Below, in pieces: positions 6,447 to 12,627 of a stretch of 31,618 nucleotides of DNA. A program made the position numbers and the translations under genes. How positions within the stretch are numbered: position 1 is the first letter of the stretch; each line of letters opens with the position of its first letter. The notes beneath the pieces were generated by a model. The model was not told where the DNA came from. It did no database searches and was given only the letters and a program-made list of their open reading frames with translations. Origin of the DNA: a virus; the IMG/VR virus record IMGVR_UViG_3300029953_000115, positions 1 through 31,618 of that record; one strand, given 5' to 3'.

Positions 6447-7252
6447 AAGTTGTATGCCTCAGCCTCTTCCTTAGTCAGGAAGAAATTGATGCCATGGGAA
6501 CATGTATCCCACCTGTTGTCGTCCCAGGAATCAGCCGTGACGCGCTGGCCAGCTCGATAAATGGTTCTTGGTGTGTGGTCCGAGTAGCATTCTTCGGCTC
6601 CGATCACCTCTAGCACATTCACAAACTCGGCCCGACATTTCCGCTCTGCGCCATGGGATCGCCGGGCATCTTCCGGGACCAACAGTTTAACGATGACATC
6701 ACCACTGACGGAGTGACACTTCTTCCAGGCCCAGAACGGCCCGGTTGGCGGGATGTGCATCCTTATTGCTAGCGCGAGTTCCGCTCCCTTGGCACCGTTC
6801 AGGTCGGCACGGTTCAGGTTGGCCCCGCTCAGGTTGGCACCGATCAGGTTGGCGTCGCGCAGGTTGGCACCGCTCAGGTAGGCACCGTTCAGGTCGGCAC
6901 GGCTCAGGTAGGCACCGTTCAGGTAGGCCCGGCTCAGGTCGGCACCGTTCAGGTAGGCGTCGCGCAGGTTGGCACCGCTCAGGTAGGCCCCGCTCAGGTC
7001 GGCCCAGCTCAGGTTGGCCCCGCTCAGGTTGGCCCCGATCAGGTAGGCGTCGCGCAGTTCGGCCCGGCTCAGGTCGGCCCCGCTCAGGTAGGCACCGCGC
7101 AGGTTGGCCCCGCTCAGGTCGGCCCGGCTCAGGTTGGCACCGCTCAGGTCGGCACCGCGCAGGTCGGCACGGACGCCGCCATCAGCATCGGCCAGCCACA
7201 GGGCATGCAGGCGGATAACCTCTTTCAGTTCGTCGGGGCTGTAGGTCTTCAT
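6443..7252 (-). CDS. Pentapeptide-repeat protein B (25 repeats), 269 aa
   Basis: This is a paralogue of protein A. The first 22 residues are identical to protein A, followed by 25 A(D/N/Y/E)L.(G/R/D) repeats at residues 29-153. The C-terminal domain is different and longer (IRMHIPPTGPFWAWKKCH, then SGDVIVKLLVPEDARRSHG), with a conserved look around CRAEFVNVLEV. This C-terminus is of a type found alone or on other phage pentapeptide proteins; its function is unknown. The start at ATG 7252 follows GGAGAACTGAA. The shared N-terminal helix with different C-terminal domains suggests a common scaffold with two effectors. Confidence 0.85.
   Translation of the reverse strand: MKTYSPDELKEVIRLHALWLADADGGVRADLRGADLSGANLSRADLSGANLRGAYLSGADLSRAELRDAYLIGANLSGANLSWADLSGAYLSGANLRDAYLNGADLSRAYLNGAYLSRADLNGAYLSGANLRDANLIGANLSGANLNRADLNGAKGAELALAIRMHIPPTGPFWAWKKCHSVSGDVIVKLLVPEDARRSHGAERKCRAEFVNVLEVIGAEECYSDHTPRTIYRAGQRVTADSWDDNRWDTCSHGINFFLTKEEAEAYNL
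6794..7168 (-). repeat. Tandem 15-bp repeats encoding the pentapeptide helix of protein B
   Basis: There are 25 imperfect 15-bp units of the same consensus as in the neighbouring paralogue, with more variants such as GCGTCGCGC. The two arrays are about 1 kb apart in the same orientation, so they could recombine and delete the genes between. Confidence 0.9.
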
Positions 7253-7253
7253 T

Positions 7254-7430
7254 TCAGTTCTCCGTTCCCTTGGGGCTCAGGGTGAGCAGAGTTTGGTTGG
7301 CCAGGGCGACAAACGCCCGGTGAATAGCGATGGTCCGAGCCATGGCGTATAGGTGGTCATCCATGGCTAGCTGGTAGCCGATCTGTTTAATTTCTCGGGT
7401 GGAGTCCTTTTTTGCCATTGGGTCACGCAT
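7254..7430 (-). CDS. Hypothetical helical protein, 58 aa
   Basis: The start at ATG 7430 has CAGGAGCC upstream. The product begins with a basic lead (RDPMAKKDSTREIKQIG) followed by amphipathic helices (AMARTIAIHRAFVALANQTL). It ends one base before the pentapeptide protein B start. No family is recognised. Confidence 0.55.
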   Translation of the reverse strand: MRDPMAKKDSTREIKQIGYQLAMDDHLYAMARTIAIHRAFVALANQTLLTLSPKGTEN

Positions 7431-7710
7431 GGTGGCTCCTGGAATAGATATCATCGATAATGTTGCCGCAGGCGATCCAGAACAGCCGCACCAAGTTCAT
7501 GGCGTCGTCGGCTAGTTCGGTCGCGTCCCACGCGCCGTATTCTCCCAGCTCGTCGCGCACTGCGTCAGGATCCAGTTTGGCCAGCTGGCGCCGGTAGCGG
7601 AACTCATCCATTGCGGCCCGCACGTCCGCGTCACAGTCGCCGGGATGGCTGCACTGTTCGGCCGTGGTCCTGGTGATGTTCAACTCAAAGCGATTGAATA
7701 ATGCCCACAT
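7423..7710 (-). CDS. Hypothetical protein, 95 aa
   Basis: The start ATG 7710 has a strong CGGAGGTC site. The protein is acidic and helical (AEQCSHPGDCDADVRAAMDE, then AKLDPDAVRDELGEYGAWD), with a hydrophobic segment near the C-terminus (AMNLVRLFWIACGNIIDD). The function is not known. Confidence 0.6.
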   Translation of the reverse strand: MWALFNRFELNITRTTAEQCSHPGDCDADVRAAMDEFRYRRQLAKLDPDAVRDELGEYGAWDATELADDAMNLVRLFWIACGNIIDDIYSRSHHA

Positions 7711-7722
7711 GGTGACCTCCGG

Positions 7723-7860
7723 TTAGATGACGTGTCCGAGCATGGCGCGGTCAGAGAGGAAGGCAATGGATTGAGCCAGCCATGGCAGTTTGGGATCCTG
7801 CGCGGCCAGGGATGCCAGATAGCGCAAAAGATGGTTGTTTGTATAGGGGCCTTTGTCCAT
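7723..7860 (-). CDS. Hypothetical protein, 45 aa
   Basis: This short gene starts at ATG 7860 behind a strong CGGAGGAACACC. The product reads MDKGPYTNNHLLRYLASLAA, then QDPKLPWLAQSIAFLSDR, a small amphipathic helical protein. It is too short for family recognition. The Shine-Dalgarno quality is the main support. Confidence 0.55.
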   Translation of the reverse strand: MDKGPYTNNHLLRYLASLAAQDPKLPWLAQSIAFLSDRAMLGHVI

Positions 7861-7926
7861 GGTGTTCCTCCGGTGTTAGGTGATGAGTGGAACGGCACGG
7901 ATGCCGCTCCCGTCATAACCTAGCGA

Positions 7927-8238
7927 TTACAGCCAGCGCTGATTGAGCGCATACCCCAATGCGGATGACAACGCGTAGACAATGGCAAATCCCATATCCA
8001 TGCCGCACCCGGTGATCCGAATCGCATCGGAATGGCCGTTGATGGCATATCCCAGGACCCGGGCCGCGTGATAGGACAAATAGCGCGGGCCATCGCCCTC
8101 CAGCGTCAAGAGACGGATGTGTCGGCACATCCCAGAGCGGGACACGCTGTCTAGGATGGTGTATACGGTCATCCCGGGGGTAAGCCATCCCAAGAGGGCG
8201 GCTCGTGATTCGGCAATTTCAACTTTGGTATATTTCAT
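7927..8238 (-). CDS. Conserved-type phage hypothetical protein, 103 aa
   Basis: The sequence contains the patterns SVSRSGMCRHIRLL and ITGCGMDMGFAIVYALSSA, which recur in small early-region proteins of many unrelated phages; their role is not established. The start is ATG 8238 behind GATAGGGGATACC. Downstream, at 7889-7910, lies a 9-bp inverted repeat with one mismatch, without a T-tract. Confidence 0.65.
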   Translation of the reverse strand: MKYTKVEIAESRAALLGWLTPGMTVYTILDSVSRSGMCRHIRLLTLEGDGPRYLSYHAARVLGYAINGHSDAIRITGCGMDMGFAIVYALSSALGYALNQRWL

Positions 8239-8246
8239 GGTATCCC

Positions 8247-8318
8247 CTATCGGCAGAAATGGACGGTGATGGTTGCGATTACGACGAAGGCAAGGAGAAA
8301 GCGGCCGAAGTGGTTCAT
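8247..8318 (-). CDS. 23-aa hydrophobic micro-protein
   Basis: The frame reads MNHFGRFLLAFVVIATITVH and then FCR, a single transmembrane helix. GAAGGG lies about 11 bases upstream of the ATG. It fills the gap between two better-marked genes with almost no spacing, which supports it modestly. Confidence 0.4.
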   Translation of the reverse strand: MNHFGRFLLAFVVIATITVHFCR

Positions 8319-8324
8319 ATTTAT

Positions 8325-8492
8325 CTACCCTTCGCGGACATAGCAGCGGTGCCCACCCACCCGAATGACACCCTCATAGCCGCAGTCACGGACGGTCTGG
8401 GACATCTCATCCATGGCCGCCTGGAGGGTCTCTTGGGTAAATTCTACGCCAGCTTCGCTGAGGTTGGCGTTGATGTTGCGGATGGTGATCAT
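8325..8492 (-). CDS. Hypothetical protein, 55 aa
   Basis: The start is ATG 8492 behind ATAGGAGAAGAA. The product is acidic and helical in the first half (NANLSEAGVEFTQETLQAAM) and ends with GYEGVIRVGGHRCYVREG. It is the first convincing gene downstream of the leftward promoter at 8696-8724. No function is known. Confidence 0.55.
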   Translation of the reverse strand: MITIRNINANLSEAGVEFTQETLQAAMDEMSQTVRDCGYEGVIRVGGHRCYVREG

Positions 8493-8695
8493 TTCTTCTC
8501 CTATGATTGGGTGGTGGTTATGCAGCGGGTCATGAGAGGCCCGCCGTATCTCCATCATGCGTTCCCAGGTCTACCGACGATGCACCAGCTCCATCTGATC
8601 CGGGCCTGTCCCCGTCTCTCCGTTCGGTAGTCATGTGCCAGGCTGACCCAAAGAGTGCTGCTGGCTTGTCAATGATCCGTTTCTTTGATACCCAT

Positions 8696-8724
8696 AGTTT
8701 ACTGCGTAGTGCATGACTCGTCAA
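8696..8724 (-). promoter_or_regulatory. Leftward sigma70-type promoter (early operon)
   Basis: On the minus strand TTGACG (8724-8719) is followed after 17 bases by TAAACT (8701-8696), close to the consensus with ideal spacing. It lies between the repressor-like gene and the first small gene of the leftward operon, the expected position for the main leftward early promoter. Between the predicted start near 8689 and the gene at 8492 there is a leader of about 195 bases in which I see no convincing gene. Confidence 0.6.
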
Positions 8725-8737
8725 GAGGTAGGGCGAA

Positions 8738-8953
8738 TTATTTTTTAAATTCTTTCGGCATAGCCAGCCGGTGCAGTCGGCAGTACTGCTCCAAGAGCTG
8801 CATCACCGCCATCCCTGGTCTGGTCTGCCCATGGGCGATGCGCCACAAAGACGTAGTGGCTCGCAGCCCGATCTCTGATGCCAGCTCCCGCACCGATCCA
8901 GCTACGTTGATCAGCGGTATCCACTCTGCCGGGAACGTTGTAGGTCTGGACAT
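8738..8953 (-). CDS. Small HTH repressor-like DNA-binding protein, 71 aa
   Basis: The start is ATG 8953, with GGGGAG 7 bases upstream. Residues 19-46 form a helix-turn-helix of the lambda-repressor/Cro type (VRELASEIGLRATTSLWRIA followed by HGQTRPG), and the C-terminal helix reads AVMQLLEQYCRLHRL. The protein consists of little more than the DNA-binding domain, like Cro-type regulators. It lies between the control region and the leftward promoter, where a switch regulator would be expected. Its operators could be the inverted repeats in 8954-10127 (inference). Longer in-frame extensions lack homologous character. Confidence 0.65.
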   Translation of the reverse strand: MSRPTTFPAEWIPLINVAGSVRELASEIGLRATTSLWRIAHGQTRPGMAVMQLLEQYCRLHRLAMPKEFKK

Positions 8954-9324
8954 ATTTACTCCCCACACAGTATCATGCATCACGCACCCACACACAAGGG
9001 GCCATTGCATACCTATTTCACTCCGGATCAATACCAAGTGGTAGTCGCATCGCCTCCGAAGCAGGCAGTCAAGCGAGTGGACCGCGCCAGCGGGTAACGA
9101 CCTTGACGGCCGGCAATGCCGCACACACTTGCGACCGCAAGGGAGACTCGCAGAGGATCCCTTGGACACCGGGACTCACTGATCACCCACTTACCACGTC
9201 CGACTCCGCCTGGGCCCTCCCACCCCCTAGCAATCGCCATCCATCCGCCACCCCCTCGACCCCGCTGTTACCATTTGGGGGTAAGGGGGCAGGTTCAGTG
9301 GTCATGAGTAGAAACTTTCAGTCT

Positions 9325-9347
9325 ATGGTAAAAACTTTTCATACCAT
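9325..9347. promoter_or_regulatory. Inverted repeat, possible operator
   Basis: ATGGTAAAA and TTTTCATACCAT face each other around a short centre, giving an imperfect 23-bp palindrome. A half-site (TTACCAT) lies about 60 bases upstream and ATACC recurs just downstream. Its core resembles the repeats before the portal gene (see the feature at 16713). Confidence 0.4.
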
Positions 9348-9382
9348 TAATACCGACTGATTGATTAATCGGAGTGGATAGC

Positions 9383-9472
9383 TGATTCACTGCTGGGAGT
9401 TCTGCTGCCGGCCAGGTCTATGGATTCACCGAGTTGAGATCGGATTCACCGGGATACAAGGTGGATTCACCG
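9383..9472 (+). repeat. Iteron-like direct repeats (GGATTCACCG)
   Basis: The 10-mer GGATTCACCG occurs exactly at 9422, 9442 and 9463, spaced 20 and 21 bp, with a degenerate copy TGATTCACTG at 9383. Spacing by about two helical turns places the copies on one DNA face, as in iterons or operator arrays. Confidence 0.65.
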
Positions 9473-9856
9473 GTCCACCCATAATCTTTCCCCACCACAG
9501 CATTCTCAAGCGGGAGCGGGGGGGGATGGTCGCGCGCGTGTGCGGGGTGGATGTCGGGCCATCCGGGTCGCGGCCCGCCTCGCTGCAGGTGTACGGATGC
9601 TGCATTGAGCACGTCATGAAGACTAGATAGTCCCTGGGGAGGGGGGTCATGGGGGAATGACGGTGGTTGAGACGGTGTGTAGAATAAAGGGTCCAAATTA
9701 CATTCGGCGGTATTTCGCCATGGGGATTATTTTTCTCGTGGAGAAATAATTAATTCCATTGGGAGGGCGTTCACTCGCTCACGCGGTTCACTTTATTTTT
9801 TCAAGGGAAACAGAATTTCATCCCAAGAGAAAATATATACACTGTCGTTCGGATAA

Positions 9857-9877
9857 GCGCTCATCAGTTCAGAGCGC
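9857..9877. repeat. Perfect 6-bp inverted repeat with 9-base loop
   Basis: GCGCTC and GAGCGC are separated by ATCAGTTCA. The flanks (CGGATAAG before, CGATAAG after) are near-direct repeats. There is no T-tract, so it is more likely a protein site than a terminator. Confidence 0.4.
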
Positions 9878-10081
9878 GTTCCGATAAGACCGCCCTACCG
9901 GCGTGAGGTTGCGAGCCGAAGGCGAGATGCCCTGAAGAGATGAGAACCGGTACATGGGAGGGGTTCGGAGTAGTCGCCATAGTAACAAGAAGCAGAAATA
10001 GTACGTAACTTTTCTGAGTGTTCATGCGGTTCCCGGATTCCTGTAAGAAAGGTAAGAAAGTCGATCTGTAGATTTCCACTG

Positions 10082-10109
10082 TTGACATTGGAAATTCTGT
10101 GAGTATACT
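10082..10109 (+). promoter_or_regulatory. Rightward sigma70-type promoter
   Basis: TTGACA at 10082-10087 and TATACT at 10104-10109 are separated by 16 bases; both hexamers are near consensus. The AGGAGGG at 10117-10123 and ATG at 10128 follow closely, giving a very short leader for the first rightward gene. Confidence 0.75.
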
Positions 10110-10127
10110 TTGTTGTAGGAGGGCACC

Positions 10128-10505
10128 ATGGCGAGCGCCGTAAGTATGCAAAAGCAACCCTGGATCAGGGTGGTCGATTGGGACCGTGTGATGGGGATCA
10201 GGTTCAAGGTTTCAGCCGAGGTTTGGACTGTCTTGATGAAAAGGATGGACGACCGCCAGTGCTCCCTGGTGGGAGTGGCTGAGTTCATCAAGGCGGGCTA
10301 TGACAGGTCTGCTATCTGGAAGGCCCTGAAAGATCTGGAGGGTCAGGGACTCATCCGCAAGAGGGGGTTCCACTGGGATGAGGTTTGGATCAACCCGGAG
10401 GTGGTTCGGTGCTGCTGGCTAGATAAGGCTCCGGAGAAACTGGTGAATATGATCGCTGGATTCAAGCAGGAAGCGTCGGCGTTCTATACGGTCAAGGAAA
10501 AGTGA
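10128..10505 (+). CDS. Winged-helix DNA-binding protein, 125 aa
   Basis: This is the first gene of the rightward operon. Residues 45-95 form a winged helix (LVGVAEFIKAGYDRSAIWKA, then LKDLEGQGLIRKRGF), with a wing-like WDEVWINPEVV. This ending resembles RepL-type plasmid replication or MarR-like proteins, in which a W/YxINP motif follows the wing, so a replication initiator or transcription regulator is possible. The iteron-like repeats upstream would be a natural target (inference). The start is fixed by AGGAGGG 4 bases upstream. The family assignment is not certain. Confidence 0.6.
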   Translation: MASAVSMQKQPWIRVVDWDRVMGIRFKVSAEVWTVLMKRMDDRQCSLVGVAEFIKAGYDRSAIWKALKDLEGQGLIRKRGFHWDEVWINPEVVRCCWLDKAPEKLVNMIAGFKQEASAFYTVKEK

Positions 10506-10807
10506 TGGGTGTCTGGTTTGACTTCTACATGGTGGAGTCCTCCCCTACCGTGCGCAAGGCGTGGTCCTACCTCGTGGCCCGGGCAGACACCTCTGGAGTC
10601 GCACCACGGGGCGTGGTTGAGGATGATACCGTCACCGAGCTGGAACACATGACCCTACTTATCCAGATGGGGAACGGCAACCTATGGCTAAACCCTACCC
10701 ACTCGGGTAAGGGTGATCCGTCCGCATGGGATGAAGCGTTCTTGGCCAAGGCAAGAGAATCTTTGAAGAAGGCCATTGTGTTCACCAGACCAAGACGTAG
10801 AATGTAA
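10505..10807 (+). CDS. Hypothetical protein, first of a tandem paralogous pair, 100 aa
   Basis: The ATG overlaps the previous stop (TGATG); a GTG at 10502 is the alternative. The pattern is WSYLVARADTSGVAP, then DDTVTELEHMTLLIQM, LWLNPTHSGKGD and WDEAFLAKARESLKK. It shares this layout with the next gene, so the two arose by duplication. The WLNPT motif recalls the winged-helix wing of the preceding gene, and the fold may be a related DNA-binding domain. The function is unknown. Confidence 0.65.
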   Translation: MGVWFDFYMVESSPTVRKAWSYLVARADTSGVAPRGVVEDDTVTELEHMTLLIQMGNGNLWLNPTHSGKGDPSAWDEAFLAKARESLKKAIVFTRPRRRM

Positions 10808-10821
10808 CTTAGGGGGATGGA

Positions 10822-11121
10822 ATGGACGCAACGTTTGAACGCAACATGGGGCCCGGAGTGTTGCAGGCGTGGCGCTACCTCGTGTCCAGGTCGGACGAAC
10901 AGGGGTATGTCTTCTCTGGGCCCGTCAACGACGACATCATCCAGGAGCTCGAAAGCCTGAGCCTGCTGATCCCCATGGAGGATGGCGATGTGTGGCTCAA
11001 CCCTACCCACACGGGGAAGGGAGATCAGGCTTCCTGGGCTGACCGAACCTCAATCTGGGACGAGGCCTTCATCGCCAAGGCTCGGCTTGCCCTGAAGAAG
11101 AAGAACTGGGGGAAGGAATGA
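10822..11121 (+). CDS. Hypothetical protein, second of a tandem paralogous pair, 99 aa
   Basis: The start follows AGGGGGATGG. It shares AWRYLVSRSDEQGYVF, VWLNPTHTGKGD and WDEAFIAKARLALKK with the preceding gene, with an extra ASWADRTSI insertion of about eight residues. Both may form a dimer or bind neighbouring sites. No family is recognised. Confidence 0.65.
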   Translation: MDATFERNMGPGVLQAWRYLVSRSDEQGYVFSGPVNDDIIQELESLSLLIPMEDGDVWLNPTHTGKGDQASWADRTSIWDEAFIAKARLALKKKNWGKE

Positions 11122-11318
11122 GGATCGTCAAGCGGGGAGACTGGTCTGACACGCAACTCGAAGGCATCTGCCATAGGTGCTGGACTGCTGTCGAGTTTGG
11201 CCAGTCGGAAGGTGAGTCTACCCCTATCTCTGGTGGGGTAACGTCTGTCAAGGTCAGGTGCCCTGTATGCCGTGAATACATCTACGTCAAAGTCCCGACG
11301 GTGCCCCATGAAGGTTGA
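11118..11318 (+). CDS. Zinc-ribbon protein, 66 aa
   Basis: The ATG overlaps the previous TGA (ATGA). Two cysteine pairs (GICHRCWTAVEF and VRCPVCREYIYV) separated by a beta-strand-rich linker define a zinc ribbon. Such proteins in phage early operons are usually assigned nucleic-acid or adaptor roles, but the precise role is not known. Confidence 0.65.
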   Translation: MRIVKRGDWSDTQLEGICHRCWTAVEFGQSEGESTPISGGVTSVKVRCPVCREYIYVKVPTVPHEG

Positions 11319-11481
11319 CATCACTGATGCGGCTGTCTGGAAGACAGTGAAGGATCTCGACACCTGCCGCCAGGCCCTCGAACTGATCGCTGTGCATTGC
11401 CCGGACGGCGGTGCGCTGTCCTGGGCCGGGAACTTGGCCCGCGAAGCGATCCGCACCGTGCGAGTCAATAACCTGGAATAA
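11308..11481 (+). CDS. Hypothetical protein, 57 aa
   Basis: The frame overlaps the end of the zinc-ribbon gene by 11 bases. It reads MKVDITDAAVWKTVKDLDTC, then RQALELIAVHCPDGGALSW and a basic C-terminus. It is a compact helical protein without a recognised family. Confidence 0.5.
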   Translation: MKVDITDAAVWKTVKDLDTCRQALELIAVHCPDGGALSWAGNLAREAIRTVRVNNLE

Positions 11482-11529
11482 TTAATTTCTACGTAACAAA
11501 ATAAATAAACCCAACCAATAGGAGACACA

Positions 11530-11901
11530 ATGTCTGATGCCGTTGACAAGGCCCTTGACACCATCACCGAGGCCGAAGCCCTGCCCTTCATCACTGAACT
11601 TCGATCCGACCTCGCCACGGCCAACGCCGCCCTGGTGACGGCCCAGGCCGCGCTGTCGGATGCCAACCAGTCCATCGCCACATCGGATGCCAAGGTCGCC
11701 TCCCTGACGGCATCCTTGGCCACGGCAGAGGCATCCCTGACTGCTGCGCAGGCGGAACTGGACTCTGCCAGCCACGAGACGGTGGTATCGGTCCCAGCAA
11801 AGATCCAGGTCATCCTGCACCAGATGAACGGCAACCGCCTGCTCACCACCTTGTCCACGGACGCTCCCGAGTCCGGGACCCTGACTGTTCATGTGAGCTA
11901 G
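11530..11901 (+). CDS. Coiled-coil protein, 123 aa
   Basis: The start follows AATAGGAGACACA. Residues 20-85 are alanine- and serine-rich coiled coil with repeated TAxAAL units (ATANAALVTAQAALSDAN, then SLTASLATAEASLTAAQAEL). A beta-type C-terminus follows (VVSVPAKIQVILHQMNGNRL). It is preceded by an AT-rich gap (11482-11529). A small structural or regulatory helical protein is likely, but the family is unknown. Confidence 0.6.
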   Translation: MSDAVDKALDTITEAEALPFITELRSDLATANAALVTAQAALSDANQSIATSDAKVASLTASLATAEASLTAAQAELDSASHETVVSVPAKIQVILHQMNGNRLLTTLSTDAPESGTLTVHVS

Positions 11902-12106
11902 CCATATCCCTTCCCGCCTTCCCGACCGGCCGTTGCCGGCACCACACCCGGGACAATCCTAGAAACCACGAGGTTAACGGTTTCTATGAGTTGTGCTGGA
12001 ACCCGGTTCCCAAAGGGCACACCGTCTAGACGGGGTGGTGGTGGGGCGGGACTTTTTTGTTGCATAGACATGTTGAGGCTGTAACCTAATCTAGAAGGAG
12101 ACAAAT
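11902..12106. other. Intergenic region with hairpins and a T-tract
   Basis: No gene is seen. CCGGC-CGTT-GCCGG lies near 11930-11945, and the perfect palindrome CCGTCTAGACGG at about 12021-12032 is followed, after a G-rich stretch, by TTTTTTGTTGCAT. I do not find a stem directly in front of the T-tract, so a terminator is only tentative. The end of the region contains AGAAGGAG for the next gene. Confidence 0.4.
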
Positions 12107-12334
12107 ATGCCGATCCCGAGAGCCCCCGGAACCGCACCACTCTTCGATAGCGTCCCGCAGGTGGAGATGGTATCCATCAGCCGAGACCGATACGACTCCT
12201 TCATGCGTCTGGTGGTGACCAACGCTGAGTTGGAGGCCGAGATCGACCGACTCAGCTCGGAAATCAGCCGCCTGTCTAGGAAGACACCTAGTCGCCCTGT
12301 GGACGACGACGAGTTCATGGCGGGGGCAATCTGA
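12107..12334 (+). CDS. Hypothetical protein with C-terminal coiled coil, 75 aa
   Basis: The start follows AGAAGGAG with good spacing. The first half reads VEMVSISRDRYDSFMRLVV, followed by a coiled coil (NAELEAEIDRLSSEISRLSR). The small size and the coil suggest oligomerisation. No family is known. Its stop overlaps the next start (TGATG). Confidence 0.6.
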   Translation: MPIPRAPGTAPLFDSVPQVEMVSISRDRYDSFMRLVVTNAELEAEIDRLSSEISRLSRKTPSRPVDDDEFMAGAI

Positions 12335-12627
12335 TGCAGGTTGTTCTAGATGCCCAATGCTGGGGGGGGGCTCTTGCTGGACTTCCCCAGTATGACGTGC
12401 GGGTGTTCCTGGCCCTAGTGTTCATGGCGAGGGGTTCCTACACTGTCGCGTTCAAGAACGAGCAACTGATATCCAAGTCTGGCGTGTGCAAGTCCCTGGT
12501 CCAAAGGGCCATCTGGGACATGAACAAGCGCGGGATGCTGAAGGTGATCCAGCGCATTGGAGGGGACTACAACCGCACCATTGTTGACTTATCTCCTGAC
12601 TGGGTAACTCTAGGGGAGAACCTATGA
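12334..12627 (+). CDS. Winged-helix protein, 97 aa
   Basis: The ATG overlaps the preceding stop. Residues 25-80 form a winged helix (VFLALVFMARGSYTVAFKN, then ISKSGVCKSLVQRAIWDMN, KRGMLKVIQRIGG), a pattern of phage replication- or transcription-type proteins with sequence RGMLKV for the wing. The role is probably DNA binding in late-early regulation; no closer identification is possible. Confidence 0.6.
   Translation: MQVVLDAQCWGGALAGLPQYDVRVFLALVFMARGSYTVAFKNEQLISKSGVCKSLVQRAIWDMNKRGMLKVIQRIGGDYNRTIVDLSPDWVTLGENL

Larger units (their letters stand above)
8954..10127. other. Gene-poor control region between divergent operons (about 1.17 kb)
   Basis: I see no convincing gene. The region contains the iteron-like repeats at 9383-9472, an inverted repeat at 9325-9347, an AT-rich hairpin near 9726-9751 (TTTCTC...GAGAAA), an inverted repeat at 9857-9877, AT-rich sequence at 9790-9840, and the rightward promoter at its right end. 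Open frames here (for example 9418-9696 and 9864-10157 minus) have poor codon character and no good ribosome sites. This is the likely lysis/lysogeny or early-late control region and possibly the replication origin. Confidence 0.6.

Noticed and set aside
5386-7168. Short regular repeats that might suggest a CRISPR array
   Set aside because: The 15-bp units are contiguous without spacers and encode pentapeptides in frame.
6745-7218. Plus-strand frame with repeated SGRHRSG units
   Set aside because: Same reason: antisense of the second pentapeptide-repeat gene.
8530-8634. Possible 34-codon gene in the leader after the leftward promoter
   Set aside because: Weak ribosome site and an unremarkable G/D/S-rich sequence; cannot be separated from chance.
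9418-9696. Minus-strand proline-rich frame in the control region
   Set aside because: Composition of a GC-rich noncoding stretch, no ribosome site, crosses the iteron-like repeats.
9864-10157. Minus-strand frame containing a signal-peptide-like stretch
   Set aside because: Poor ribosome site, overlaps the strong rightward promoter and the first rightward gene; low-complexity remainder.
12021-12060. Palindrome plus T6 tract as a rho-independent terminator
   Set aside because: The stem is separated from the T-tract by a long G-rich stretch and has only a two-base loop; not a proper terminator.
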